From contig MFSB01000023.1 in the NCBI GenBank assembly GCA_001784735.1, forward strand, positions 49,656 through 62,136: 12,481 bases of DNA, given 5' to 3'. Origin of the DNA: Candidatus Moranbacteria bacterium RIFCSPLOWO2_12_FULL_48_12. Its GTDB lineage: Bacteria; Patescibacteriota; Minisyncoccia; Moranbacterales; UBA1568. The first letter of the stretch is position 1; the number at the start of each line of letters is the position of its first letter. This document shows positions 5,848 to 12,481 of the stretch, piece by piece. The position numbers and the translations under genes were made by a program. The notes under the pieces were generated by a model. It did no database searches. It was not told the origin of the DNA and saw only the letters and a list, made by a program, of their open reading frames with translations.

Positions 5848-8463
5848 ATGACGCTGACCCAAGTAAAACGCCGCGATGGAGAAATCGTCCCCTTTGACCG
5901 CTTCCGCATCGAAAGAGCGATTGAGCTCGCTTGCGATGCCACAGGCGAGACGGACAAGAGCTTCATAGGCGAGATGACTGATGATATCATTCACGACCTC
6001 ATAGAGTCCTGCGGCGAAGGAGCCGAGGGGCATAGCCCTTCCGTGGAAAAAATCCAGAACTTTGTCGAGAAGCACCTGATGCGGGAGAGCCGCTACGAGA
6101 TCGCCAAGGCCTATATCCTCTACCGGGAAAAGCAGAGCGAGAAGCGCGAGGAACGGAAAGAAAAACTCATCGAACAATTCGAACAGCACTCGATGAAAGT
6201 TGTTAAAGCCGATGGAACCCAGGAGCTTTTCGATGTCAAGAAGATCCAGGCCGTCTTCGGCCGAGCTAGTAAAGGCTATGAAAAAGAGTGCCGCTTCGCC
6301 GACTTGATCGAAGCGTTCAAAAAGAACATCGTCGATGAGATCAAGACGTCGGATATCAATAAGCTCTTGATCAAGACCTGTATCGACCTCGTCACGGTAG
6401 AGAACATCTTCTGGCAGAACGTGGCGGCCCGGATCCTCTTGGGCGATCTCTACAAACAAGCCACCAAGAACCGCCGCTTGGAACAGAAAGATGTCTATTC
6501 CCCAGAGGCTTATAAGGCGCTCTTCGACGATTATATAGAACGCGGACTGTACTACAAAGATTTTTACAAATATTATTCCGCTAAAGATATCCTTGAGGCA
6601 GGCAAACATCTCTCTTTGGACACAGACCAAAGCTATGAATACACGACGATCGTCTCCTTCGCAAAACGCTACCTCCTCAATCCGAACAAAATCATCAGGG
6701 AGCTGCCGCAGGAAATGTATATGTCGGTGGCCTTGTTCCTCGCTATTCCGGAAAAGCCGGAAGACCGTCTGGCTTTCGCGTTGAAAATTTATAAGCACTG
6801 TTCAGAGCAACGCATTTCCTTGCCGACGCCGACCTTGCTCAATGCCCGCACCAATTTCCATCAGCTTTCCAGTTGTTTCAAAATCAATGTCAACGATGAC
6901 CTCCGCGACATCTACCACGCCGTCGAGAATATGGCGCAAATTTCCAAATTCGGCGGAGGGGTGGGCGTTTACCTCGGTAACATCCGCTCCCGCGGGAGCG
7001 CCATCAGAAACGTCGCCGGGATGTCTGGCGGGGTAAATCCCTGGGTGAAGGTGATCAACGACACTGCTGTCGCCGTCAATCAGCTCGGCTCGCGCCTCGG
7101 TGCTATCTCCGTGACGCTCGACATCTGGCACCTCGATATCTATGATTTCCTCGATCTCCAAACAGAAACCGGCGATATCCGTTCCAAGGCGTTCGATATC
7201 TTTCCGGCGGTCGCTATCCCCGATCTGTTCATGAGGCGGCTCGAGGAAGGCGCCGACATCACGCTCTTTGATCCGCATGAGATCGAAAAATTCTATGGCC
7301 GGCGCCTCCAGGATACTTTCAACGAGCCTTTCGAGGAGCTTTACCAGACGCTGGAGAAAGATGAGCGTCTCACCATGAAAAAAGTGGTCAAAGCGAAAGA
7401 GATCTTCAAAAAATTCTTGAAATCCACCGTGGAAACCGGCATGCCGTATGTTTTTTTCCGCGATACGGTCAACCGCCTGAATCCGAACAAGCATGCGGGC
7501 AATATCTATTCCACCCAGCTGTGCACGGAGATCTGCCAGAACACTTCAGCCACCAAATTCATCGAGGAAAAAATCGAGGATGGAAAAATCGTTATCCGCT
7601 ATGAACCGGGAGACCTCGTGGTCTGCAACCTGGCTTCCATCAATATCGCGACCGTCTGTACCAAGGAGGTGATAGCGGATGTTTTTCCTGCCGTCATGCG
7701 GGTTCTCGATAACGTCGTCACGCTCAATTACTATCCCATCCAGGAAGCCAGGCGGACGGCTCTGCGCTACCGGAGCGTCGGTGTCGGCTACCTGGGGCTG
7801 GCCGAATATCTGGCCACGCGGAAACTCGCCTATGACAGCGAGGAGGCCCGCTTGGAGGTCAATCACCTCTTCGAGCGCTACGCCTACCATACCTACCGCG
7901 CCTCCATAGATCTTGCGAAGGAGCGGGGGACATACGAGTTGTACCCGGGGAGCGAGTATTCCAAAGGCAGCCTACTCGGACGGGATGAAGCATGGTTCAC
8001 ATCCAACACTCCTTTTGCCGGGGAGTGGAAAAAGCTTTTTGCCGATATGCAAACGCATGGCGTGCGGTTCGCCTATCACACGGCTCCCGCCCCCAATACC
8101 TCCACCGCCGGCGTCGTCGGCACCACCGCGGCCCTCCTCCCTATCTACAAAAAGTTTTTCATCGAGACCAATCTCTCGGCGCCCACCATCCGCGTGGCAC
8201 CCAAGCTTTCCAAAGAGAACTTCTGGTATTACAAGGAATATATCACTATGAATATGAATGACGTCATCGATATGATGGCGATCATTTATCCATGGATAGA
8301 TCAGTCTATTTCTTTCGAATGGATGATCGACCCGTCGCACGTCAGCCCGGAGCAGCTTTACGGCTACTATATGAAGAGCTGGAAACAGGGGATCAAGACC
8401 GTCTATTATGTGCGCAGCCTTTCCGGCGAAGTAAAAGAAGACTGCGTCAGCTGCAGCGGCTAA
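5848..8463 (+). CDS. nrdA: Class I ribonucleotide reductase, large (alpha) subunit
   Basis: An 871-residue subunit that reduces ribonucleotides to deoxyribonucleotides. Two ATP-cone domains (about 3-95 and 117-205) suggest allosteric activity control. Active-site cysteines are visible: C343 (SSCFKI), C593 (VVCNLASIN) and the thiyl-radical C559 (TQLCTEI) beside E561. The radical-path pair Y853-Y854 lies in KTVYYVRS. The C-terminal CVSCSG supplies the shuttle cysteines C866 and C869. One oddity: Q557 stands where E. coli has active-site Asn437. The ATG at 5848 is preferred; a GTG at 5833 would add five residues. No SD is convincing. It pairs with nrdB 105 bp downstream. Confidence 0.96.
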   Translation: MTLTQVKRRDGEIVPFDRFRIERAIELACDATGETDKSFIGEMTDDIIHDLIESCGEGAEGHSPSVEKIQNFVEKHLMRESRYEIAKAYILYREKQSEKREERKEKLIEQFEQHSMKVVKADGTQELFDVKKIQAVFGRASKGYEKECRFADLIEAFKKNIVDEIKTSDINKLLIKTCIDLVTVENIFWQNVAARILLGDLYKQATKNRRLEQKDVYSPEAYKALFDDYIERGLYYKDFYKYYSAKDILEAGKHLSLDTDQSYEYTTIVSFAKRYLLNPNKIIRELPQEMYMSVALFLAIPEKPEDRLAFALKIYKHCSEQRISLPTPTLLNARTNFHQLSSCFKINVNDDLRDIYHAVENMAQISKFGGGVGVYLGNIRSRGSAIRNVAGMSGGVNPWVKVINDTAVAVNQLGSRLGAISVTLDIWHLDIYDFLDLQTETGDIRSKAFDIFPAVAIPDLFMRRLEEGADITLFDPHEIEKFYGRRLQDTFNEPFEELYQTLEKDERLTMKKVVKAKEIFKKFLKSTVETGMPYVFFRDTVNRLNPNKHAGNIYSTQLCTEICQNTSATKFIEEKIEDGKIVIRYEPGDLVVCNLASINIATVCTKEVIADVFPAVMRVLDNVVTLNYYPIQEARRTALRYRSVGVGYLGLAEYLATRKLAYDSEEARLEVNHLFERYAYHTYRASIDLAKERGTYELYPGSEYSKGSLLGRDEAWFTSNTPFAGEWKKLFADMQTHGVRFAYHTAPAPNTSTAGVVGTTAALLPIYKKFFIETNLSAPTIRVAPKLSKENFWYYKEYITMNMNDVIDMMAIIYPWIDQSISFEWMIDPSHVSPEQLYGYYMKSWKQGIKTVYYVRSLSGEVKEDCVSCSG

Positions 8464-8469
8464 AAGAGA

Positions 8470-8560
8470 AACTAACAACTCATGACAGACAACTAACAAC
8501 GATATTATGGCCAGTATGCGCTTCGCACGGTCGTAAGTCGTCAGTGGTCAGTCGTAAGTC
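8470..8560 (+). repeat. Imperfect inverted repeat with internal direct repeats between nrdA and nrdB
   Basis: AACTAACAAC occurs at 8470-8479 and again at 8491-8500; GTCGTAAGTC occurs at 8530-8539 and again at 8551-8560. Both pairs have a 21-bp period. The two 31-bp blocks are imperfect reverse complements of each other (21 of 31 positions match), flanking a 29-bp centre that holds a small hairpin, TGCG-CTT-CGCA. It is probably a non-coding palindromic repeat (REP/MITE-like). In the transcript it would fold between the two RNR cistrons. Confidence 0.6.
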
Positions 8561-8568
8561 CAAACATT

Positions 8569-9348
8569 ATGACTGAAGAAATGCAAAGGAATCTCATGTT
8601 CAACCCGAAGGGAAATGATGATGTGTCCATGCGAACCATCATCAAGGGCGCCACGACCGGGCTTTTCAACCTGAACGCGACGAAGTACCCCTGGGCCAAG
8701 TCCCTCTATCAGGTCATGGTAGGAAACTTCTGGGTTCCGGAAAAAGTTTCCGGTCTCAAAGACGACGCGCGGATGTTCCGCTCCGAGCTCTCGGCGGAAG
8801 AGCAGAAGGCTTATAAAGGCATCCTATCTTTTCTCATCTTTCTCGACTCCATCCAGACCGTCAATCTGCCGCATTTTTCCGACTATATCACGTCCCCGGA
8901 GGTGAATCTGATCCTCTCCATCCAGGCCTACCAGGAAGCCATCCATTCGCAATCGTACGCCACCATCCTCGAATCCGTTGTCGAAAGCAAAGAACGGGAT
9001 GAGATCTACTATTTCTGGCGCACCGATACCGTGCTGCTCGAGCGCAACAAATACATCGGCCAAATATACGAGGACTTCATCGCAGAGCCTACGGATGAAA
9101 AATTCTTCCGCGGCATCGTGGCCAACTTCCTTCTCGAAGCGGTCTATTTCTACAATGGCTTCGCTTTCTTCGATACCTTGGTTGATAGGATGAAGATGCT
9201 TGCCACCGGCCGGATGATCGCCTATATCCGCCGTGATGAACTCACGCACATCACTATCTTCGCCAACCTCATCCGCGAAATCAGGAGGGAATTCCCCGCT
9301 CTCTACGATGAAAAATTGATTCTCGACATGATGCAAACAGCCGTCTAA
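8569..9348 (+). CDS. nrdB: Class I ribonucleotide reductase, small (beta) subunit, N-terminal part before a premature stop
   Basis: This 259-residue piece holds the whole radical-cofactor core of the RNR small subunit. The di-iron ligands are D93 (FLDSIQ), E123 and H126 (YQEAIHSQSY), E190 (LLEAVYFY), and E224 and H227 (RDELTHI). The tyrosyl-radical residue is Y130. Translation then meets TAA at 9346-9348, in the helix before QEIEWGKHIL. The family continues for another ~90 residues, and those are present in the same frame downstream. Without them the subunit would lack the C-terminal tail that docks on NrdA and relays the radical. Whether this is a genuine mutation, a base-call error or recoding cannot be told here. 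An alternative start is the ATG at 8581. Confidence 0.92.
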   Translation: MTEEMQRNLMFNPKGNDDVSMRTIIKGATTGLFNLNATKYPWAKSLYQVMVGNFWVPEKVSGLKDDARMFRSELSAEEQKAYKGILSFLIFLDSIQTVNLPHFSDYITSPEVNLILSIQAYQEAIHSQSYATILESVVESKERDEIYYFWRTDTVLLERNKYIGQIYEDFIAEPTDEKFFRGIVANFLLEAVYFYNGFAFFDTLVDRMKMLATGRMIAYIRRDELTHITIFANLIREIRREFPALYDEKLILDMMQTAV

Positions 9349-9612
9349 CAAGAAATCGAGTGGGGGAAACATATTTTGGGCGACCGCATTCCCGGCTTGA
9401 GTGGCAAGACGACCGAGGATTACACCCGCTGGCTGGCCAATAACCGCCTCGCGATGCTCGGTATCGGCCCGCTCTACCCGGATGCGGTCACCAACCCCTA
9501 CAAGCATCTCGATCGGCTCCAGGACCCCAATAGCGACAAGGGCAACTTCTTCGAAACGACCGTCGTCAACTATACCCAGTCAAGCAGCATGAACGGCAGC
9601 TGGGATTTTTAG
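9349..9612 (+). pseudogene. nrdB: C-terminal part of nrdB, in frame after the internal TAA
   Basis: Directly after the TAA, in the same frame, 87 codons continue the small subunit: QEIEWGKHILGDRIPG, then WLANNRLAMLGIG, and a C-terminus ending MNGSWDF before a TAG. A tyrosine in VVNYTQ is placed like the radical-relay tyrosine of the NrdB tail. There is no frameshift or decay here, so the break is recent or artefactual. A TTG at 9376 could start a separate fragment but has no supporting signal. The intact gene would span 8569-9612 (347 codons before the stop, counting the TAA), normal for NrdB. Confidence 0.85.
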
Positions 9613-9652
9613 GAAAAACTACAAAACAGGAGCACTCTATGGAGGAAATTAG

Positions 9653-9676
9653 AAACTCGAGCCATCTCGAGTTTTT
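9653..9676 (+). terminator. Rho-independent terminator after nrdB
   Basis: AAACTCGAG (9653-9661) and CTCGAGTTT (9666-9674) form a perfect 9-bp stem with a CCAT loop, ending in a run of five T. It closes the oxygen-linked gene series 40 bp after the nrdB stop. Because A-runs flank the other side, it could also work in reverse. Confidence 0.88.
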
Positions 9677-9677
9677 A

Positions 9678-9686
9678 TGATACAAT
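9678..9686 (+). promoter_or_regulatory. Extended -10 promoter for the first peptidase-like gene
   Basis: TGATACAAT is an extended -10 element (TGn plus TACAAT at 9681-9686) just after the terminator. No -35 is evident, as expected for extended -10 promoters. Start near 9693 gives a leader of 16 nt, the same length as predicted for the paralog downstream. Confidence 0.5.
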
Positions 9687-9708
9687 AAGTGATACTCTTC
9701 TTTTTTAT

Positions 9709-10353
9709 ATGAGTAAAAACAAAAAATATTTATTCATTTTGGGGTTTTTTGGGCTGACCGTCACCATTGCAACCTGGTTCTTCTTCGGTACCATCAACCT
9801 TGGCTCTATAAATGTCAAATTGAATGGCCTCCCAGCCACGGCTCCTACGGGGGCTGCTGTTCCACCGCCTGAAATAGCCTACGGGCAGTCTTGGCCGAGC
9901 GACGCAAGCGAGCGAGCCGATCTTCAATCAAGCGGGAATTTCTCATTCATCAGTAACCCCGGGTGCACGACAAAAGGACAAACAGATTGTATAAGCCTGG
10001 CCGGTTCAGCAGCCATACAAGGACTTAAAAATCTCAGCGCCGCTTGCGATAATTGTCCGATACAGATCAACGGGGGAACAGAATGCTGGCTTCACGACAA
10101 ATCAACTGGGAGGTGTGCCACAACACATCATACTCAAGGTGACTATGCTATCGACATAGCCCATGGTGAGGCTATAGATAGCTATATCACAAGCGGGAGG
10201 ACACCATTATGTTACTTGCCCAAAAATGGTGTCCCAAGGCCTGTTTATTTGATAAAAAGGGCTGTATTTTGGGACGAGGATTCTTTGCATTGGCATGCCG
10301 ATTTCAATCAGTCGACGTGTAAAATGTTTACGCCATCCCCGCGATACCGTTAA
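9709..10353 (+). CDS. Membrane-anchored DD-peptidase (M15-like) domain protein with remnant pilin module
   Basis: A 214-residue protein. One hydrophobic segment (about 7-27) anchors it, so the rest should be outside the cytoplasmic membrane. Residues 28-50 (TINLGSINVKLNG then a Pro/Ala linker) resemble the stretch after the second membrane helix of the downstream paralog, so the N-terminus looks like a shortened pilin-type module. The exported domain has INGGTE (120-125), H141 in THHTQGDYAIDI (139-150), YITSG and a terminal LHWHADF (193-199). That arrangement resembles the zinc-binding HxxG...D and HWH sites of M15 peptidases that cut peptidoglycan cross-links; family and substrate are inferred. 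Eight cysteines suggest disulfides. The last codons run into a fossil RNR fragment, so the native C-terminus may be altered. Confidence 0.7.
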   Translation: MSKNKKYLFILGFFGLTVTIATWFFFGTINLGSINVKLNGLPATAPTGAAVPPPEIAYGQSWPSDASERADLQSSGNFSFISNPGCTTKGQTDCISLAGSAAIQGLKNLSAACDNCPIQINGGTECWLHDKSTGRCATTHHTQGDYAIDIAHGEAIDSYITSGRTPLCYLPKNGVPRPVYLIKRAVFWDEDSLHWHADFNQSTCKMFTPSPRYR

Positions 10354-10399
10354 CCGTTTGAGGCCGAACAAGTATGCGGGCATTCTATACGCCACCCAA
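10340..10399 (+). pseudogene. 60-bp fossil of a second ribonucleotide reductase large-subunit gene
   Basis: In the frame that runs into the next gene, 20 codons read RDTVNRLRPNKYAGILYATQ. This matches NrdA residues 538-557 at 16 of 20 positions, and the DNA matches bases 7459-7518 at 47 of 60. Most differences are synonymous, so the copy diverged while still coding and is not a fresh duplicate of the local nrdA. Similarity stops abruptly on both sides. It overlaps the 3' end of the preceding gene in another frame. Confidence 0.65.
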
Positions 10400-10437
10400 C
10401 AGAGGAGTTTTGTTTCAATGACTCAAAAAATTTGTGG

Positions 10438-10443
10438 TATAAT
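10438..10443 (+). promoter_or_regulatory. -10 box of the pilin/peptidase fusion gene
   Basis: A perfect TATAAT lies 22 bp before the chosen ATG, with no good -35 (TTCAAT at 10414-10419 is the best, spacer 18). Expected start is near 10450, leaving a 16-nt leader. This placement excludes the upstream in-frame ATGs at 10295 and 10445 as starts. Confidence 0.5.
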
Positions 10444-10465
10444 AATGACACATCATTTTTTCAAT

Positions 10466-11362
10466 ATGGTCAAAAATAAAATTTTTCTTATAGTATTTTT
10501 TCTCCTTATTTTTTCCGTAAGTACATTCCTGTTTGTTTCTGTAGTAGAGGCACAAACACAGGGGCTACAATACACACTTCTTGAAAAAATCCCCGGGCTC
10601 GCCAGTACGGATGGCAGTAATCTGCCAGCTTACGTTACCGCTGTTTATAGAACAGCCATGGTGGTGATTGTCCTCTGCGCCTTGTTTATGCTTTCCGTCG
10701 GCGGCTTTATGTATCTAACCAGTGCCGGCAATACGGCGGCCATGAGCACGGCCAAAAGCGTCATTTTCGATTCCATCATCGGCCTCATCATCGCTCTCGT
10801 GGCCTGGCTCCTCCTCAATACCATCAACCCCGATCTGGTGAATGTCACTTTGAACGGTCTTACGGCTGTTCCGGGGGCTGCTGTGCCGACAGAACCAAAG
10901 CCCGTACCAACAGTGCCTCCGGTAGCCTGCCCGAGTCCAGCCCAGCCGGTAGCCGCCTGTTGCCCGGCTGGAAATATCAAATGCCAAGCCTGTACAGGGT
11001 GCGTAGAGGTAACTGGTGTAGATTTCAAAACGTGCGGACTAAATAAATGTTTTTTGGATCCATCTCTCCTCCAAAAAATAAAAAATGTAACTGGGGTAAC
11101 CGGCTGGCGAATAACTGAGTCGTGGCCTCCGACGGTCATGCACAACAGTACCTGCCACCAAAAAGGCACCTGCGCCGATCTCAACAATAGCGGCGGGTCA
11201 ACTGACCCTGCTACCATTAGAAAGTACTTTGATGCTTTCAAGGCGGCGGGTCTCGTTGTCCTCTATGAGAGCAAAGACTGCGCCCCGTATATAATAAAAG
11301 GCGTCACTCCCTGCCAATCCTACTCGACCATGACCAACCTCTCTTCGTTTCACGTCCAGTAA
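10466..11362 (+). CDS. TrbC/VirB2-like pilin module fused to an M15-like peptidase domain
   Basis: A 298-residue exported protein. A signal peptide covers 1-29 (cleavage likely after VEA). Two membrane helices follow at about 63-86 and 98-119, separated by the polar turn TSAGNTAAMSTAKS; this layout and the exit sequence NTINPDLVNVTLNG are typical of Patescibacteria TrbC/VirB2-like pilin proteins. Next come a Pro-rich linker (135-162) and a Cys-rich stretch. The C-terminal domain carries CHQKGTCADLN (230-240), whose H231 and D238 have the HxxGxxxD spacing of M15 metallopeptidases, and ends SSFHVQ. It may be a wall hydrolase tied to a secretion or pilus apparatus; this is inference. The start at 10466 is chosen from the signal peptide and promoter. 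It is a paralog of the gene before it. Confidence 0.78.
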   Translation: MVKNKIFLIVFFLLIFSVSTFLFVSVVEAQTQGLQYTLLEKIPGLASTDGSNLPAYVTAVYRTAMVVIVLCALFMLSVGGFMYLTSAGNTAAMSTAKSVIFDSIIGLIIALVAWLLLNTINPDLVNVTLNGLTAVPGAAVPTEPKPVPTVPPVACPSPAQPVAACCPAGNIKCQACTGCVEVTGVDFKTCGLNKCFLDPSLLQKIKNVTGVTGWRITESWPPTVMHNSTCHQKGTCADLNNSGGSTDPATIRKYFDAFKAAGLVVLYESKDCAPYIIKGVTPCQSYSTMTNLSSFHVQ

Positions 11363-11384
11363 AGAAAATATTATAACAAAAAGA

Positions 11385-12481
11385 ATGAAAAAGATTTTCT
11401 ATTTTTCTATCGGCTTACTTATTTTGGTGCTCATTTTCTTGGCGGCCTATAATTTTGCATTCAAAAATAACGTCAATGATCCGGTCGCCGACCCGAAGGA
11501 AAAAAATGCTGTCCAAGAAATGAAAGCCGCTGCTACGCCTGGTATGGTTGGAAGCATTCAAAACCCCATCAATGAAGCTCTTTTGGGAGCGGCGGTTTCC
11601 GATGATGGCACCCTCTATTATTATTCGCTGGATGAGAAAACTTTGAAAAAGGCCTCCATGGAAGGCAAAGACAAGTCTGTTCTCTTGAGCGACCTCCCGG
11701 GCCAGCCGGTGCGCGTCATCTGGTCGCCCAAGAAAGACCGCACCCTGCTTCTCCTCAAGCAAAGCAATGGGCAAAACCTCTGGCACTATGCCGATCTAAC
11801 CACCAAGACGCTTGTCCCACTCAAGCCGGAAATGGCGCGGCTGGCTTGGAATAATCTCGGCGACAAGATTTTCTATCAGTACACCGCCACAAATAATGAG
11901 CGCACCCTAAATATCGCCAATCCGGACGGGTCGGCCTGGAAAAAACTCGCCTCGCTGTCCCAGGACTCATTCATCTCGCCTGTGCCCCAGAGCACGGCTG
12001 TCTCCTTTTGGAACCGACCCAGCGCGCTTGAGAAAACTTCCTTCGAAACTATCGGCCTCTCGGGGGAAAGCCGCCGGGTGCTCCTTTCGGAAAAATTCGG
12101 AGCCGACTACCTCTGGTCACCCAATGGTGAAAAAGTGCTGGTCGGCGTGAGCAATGAGAAGGGCGGACAAAATATCCTCCTCAATATGATGAATGGAAAC
12201 GGCGGTGAGTTCCAGAGCCTCTCTCTCCCCACCTTTGTCTCCAAAGCGGCTTGGTCCAAGGATAGCCGCACCATCTACTATGCTCTCCCGGGCGGACTGC
12301 CGGACAGCGCCACCCTCCCCAACGATTACTTTGACAAGCCGCTCATTACCAAAGATACTTTTTGGAAAATGGATGTCGGCACTGGAAAGAAGACGCGCCT
12401 GACAGACTTGAAGGATGTTGCGCAGAGCTTTGACAGCTCCGACCTCTTCATGTCTCCCAAAGAGGACATCCTCTTTTTCAC
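11385..12481 (+). CDS. Membrane-anchored beta-propeller protein (TolB/PD40-like), 3' truncated by the window
   Basis: An ORF open to the window edge, 365 codons so far. A single N-terminal hydrophobic helix (about 5-24) anchors it, with the rest outside the membrane. After a low-complexity linker, repeat units recur about every 40-50 residues, marked by an aromatic-Ser-Pro turn: VIWSPKKDRTLLL (111-123), LAWNNLGDKIFYQ (153-165), YLWSPNGEKVLVG (242-254), AAWSKDSRTIYYA (288-300) and LFMSPKEDILFF (354-365). This is the pattern of TolB/WD40-like PD40 propellers, usually protein- or polysaccharide-binding scaffolds. It starts 22 bp after the pilin/peptidase gene with no terminator, so it is probably in the same operon and part of the same envelope machinery. 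The exact role is unknown. Confidence 0.8.
   Translation, partial: MKKIFYFSIGLLILVLIFLAAYNFAFKNNVNDPVADPKEKNAVQEMKAAATPGMVGSIQNPINEALLGAAVSDDGTLYYYSLDEKTLKKASMEGKDKSVLLSDLPGQPVRVIWSPKKDRTLLLLKQSNGQNLWHYADLTTKTLVPLKPEMARLAWNNLGDKIFYQYTATNNERTLNIANPDGSAWKKLASLSQDSFISPVPQSTAVSFWNRPSALEKTSFETIGLSGESRRVLLSEKFGADYLWSPNGEKVLVGVSNEKGGQNILLNMMNGNGGEFQSLSLPTFVSKAAWSKDSRTIYYALPGGLPDSATLPNDYFDKPLITKDTFWKMDVGTGKKTRLTDLKDVAQSFDSSDLFMSPKEDILFF

Noticed and set aside
5749..6798. Long minus-strand open frame (349 codons) opposite nrdA, and similar ones at 3061-3936 and 6802-7494
   Set aside because: They lie fully opposite strongly conserved genes, show Asp/Glu/Phe-rich composition typical of antisense frames, and have no recognisable domain or start signal.
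9346..9348. Alternative genetic code with UAA as sense
   Set aside because: UAA ends the LAGLIDADG gene, rplS, the peroxiredoxin, SOD, nrdA and both peptidase-like genes at sensible positions.
9376..9612. Separate small gene starting at TTG
   Set aside because: It is the in-frame continuation of nrdB after the internal TAA, with no promoter or ribosome site of its own.
10295..10465. N-terminal extension of the pilin/peptidase protein from the ATG at 10295
   Set aside because: It would include the RNR fossil and place about 57 residues before a clear signal peptide; a TATAAT at 10438 supports the ATG at 10466.

Overview
The window looks like a chromosomal stretch from an uncultivated Patescibacteria/CPR bacterium, probably Parcubacteria-like. 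This is inferred from gene content and style. The tRNA genes do not encode CCA, Shine-Dalgarno signals are weak or absent, and one gene appears to be leaderless. A TrbC/VirB2-like pilin module is fused to a DD-peptidase-like domain, and there is a free-standing LAGLIDADG endonuclease and short AT-rich intergenic inverted repeats. The genetic code looks standard (table 11): UAA, UAG and UGA all end genes cleanly, and the UGA ends the dehydrogenase just before a good terminator, so UGA=Gly is unlikely.

Bases 1-3048 (all minus strand): a cluster of tRNA-Met/Ile2(CAT), tRNA-Phe(GAA), tRNA-Val(TAC) and tRNA-Leu(GAG). The first 8 bases may be the edge of a fifth tRNA. A LAGLIDADG endonuclease gene ends 3 bp before tRNA-Leu. 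Then come rplS (ribosomal protein L19) and an RluD-type pseudouridine synthase whose last codons lie inside one arm of a 101-bp inverted-repeat element.

Bases 3080-9676 (all plus strand): a divergent promoter drives a D-lactate-dehydrogenase-like enzyme, which ends at a strong terminator. A near-consensus promoter then starts an oxygen-linked set: a 2-Cys peroxiredoxin, Fe/Mn superoxide dismutase, and the large (nrdA) and small (nrdB) subunits of an oxygen-dependent class I ribonucleotide reductase. The peroxide and superoxide scavengers would protect the oxygen-built tyrosyl radical cofactor. nrdB is interrupted by an in-frame TAA, with the conserved C-terminus still intact after it. The set closes with a terminator.

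Bases 9677-12481 (plus strand): a cell-envelope region. Two paralogous genes carry a DD-peptidase (M15-like) domain behind a membrane anchor; the second keeps the full pilin-like module and the first only a remnant of it. Between them lies a 60-bp fossil of a second, diverged ribonucleotide reductase gene. A membrane-anchored beta-propeller protein runs off the window edge.

No gene-free stretch exceeds 300 bp. I see no CRISPR array, transposase or rRNA. The best candidates for follow-up are the interrupted nrdB, the RNR fossil, the pilin/peptidase paralogs and the leaderless endonuclease abutting a tRNA. I cannot claim a wholly new system from this window.
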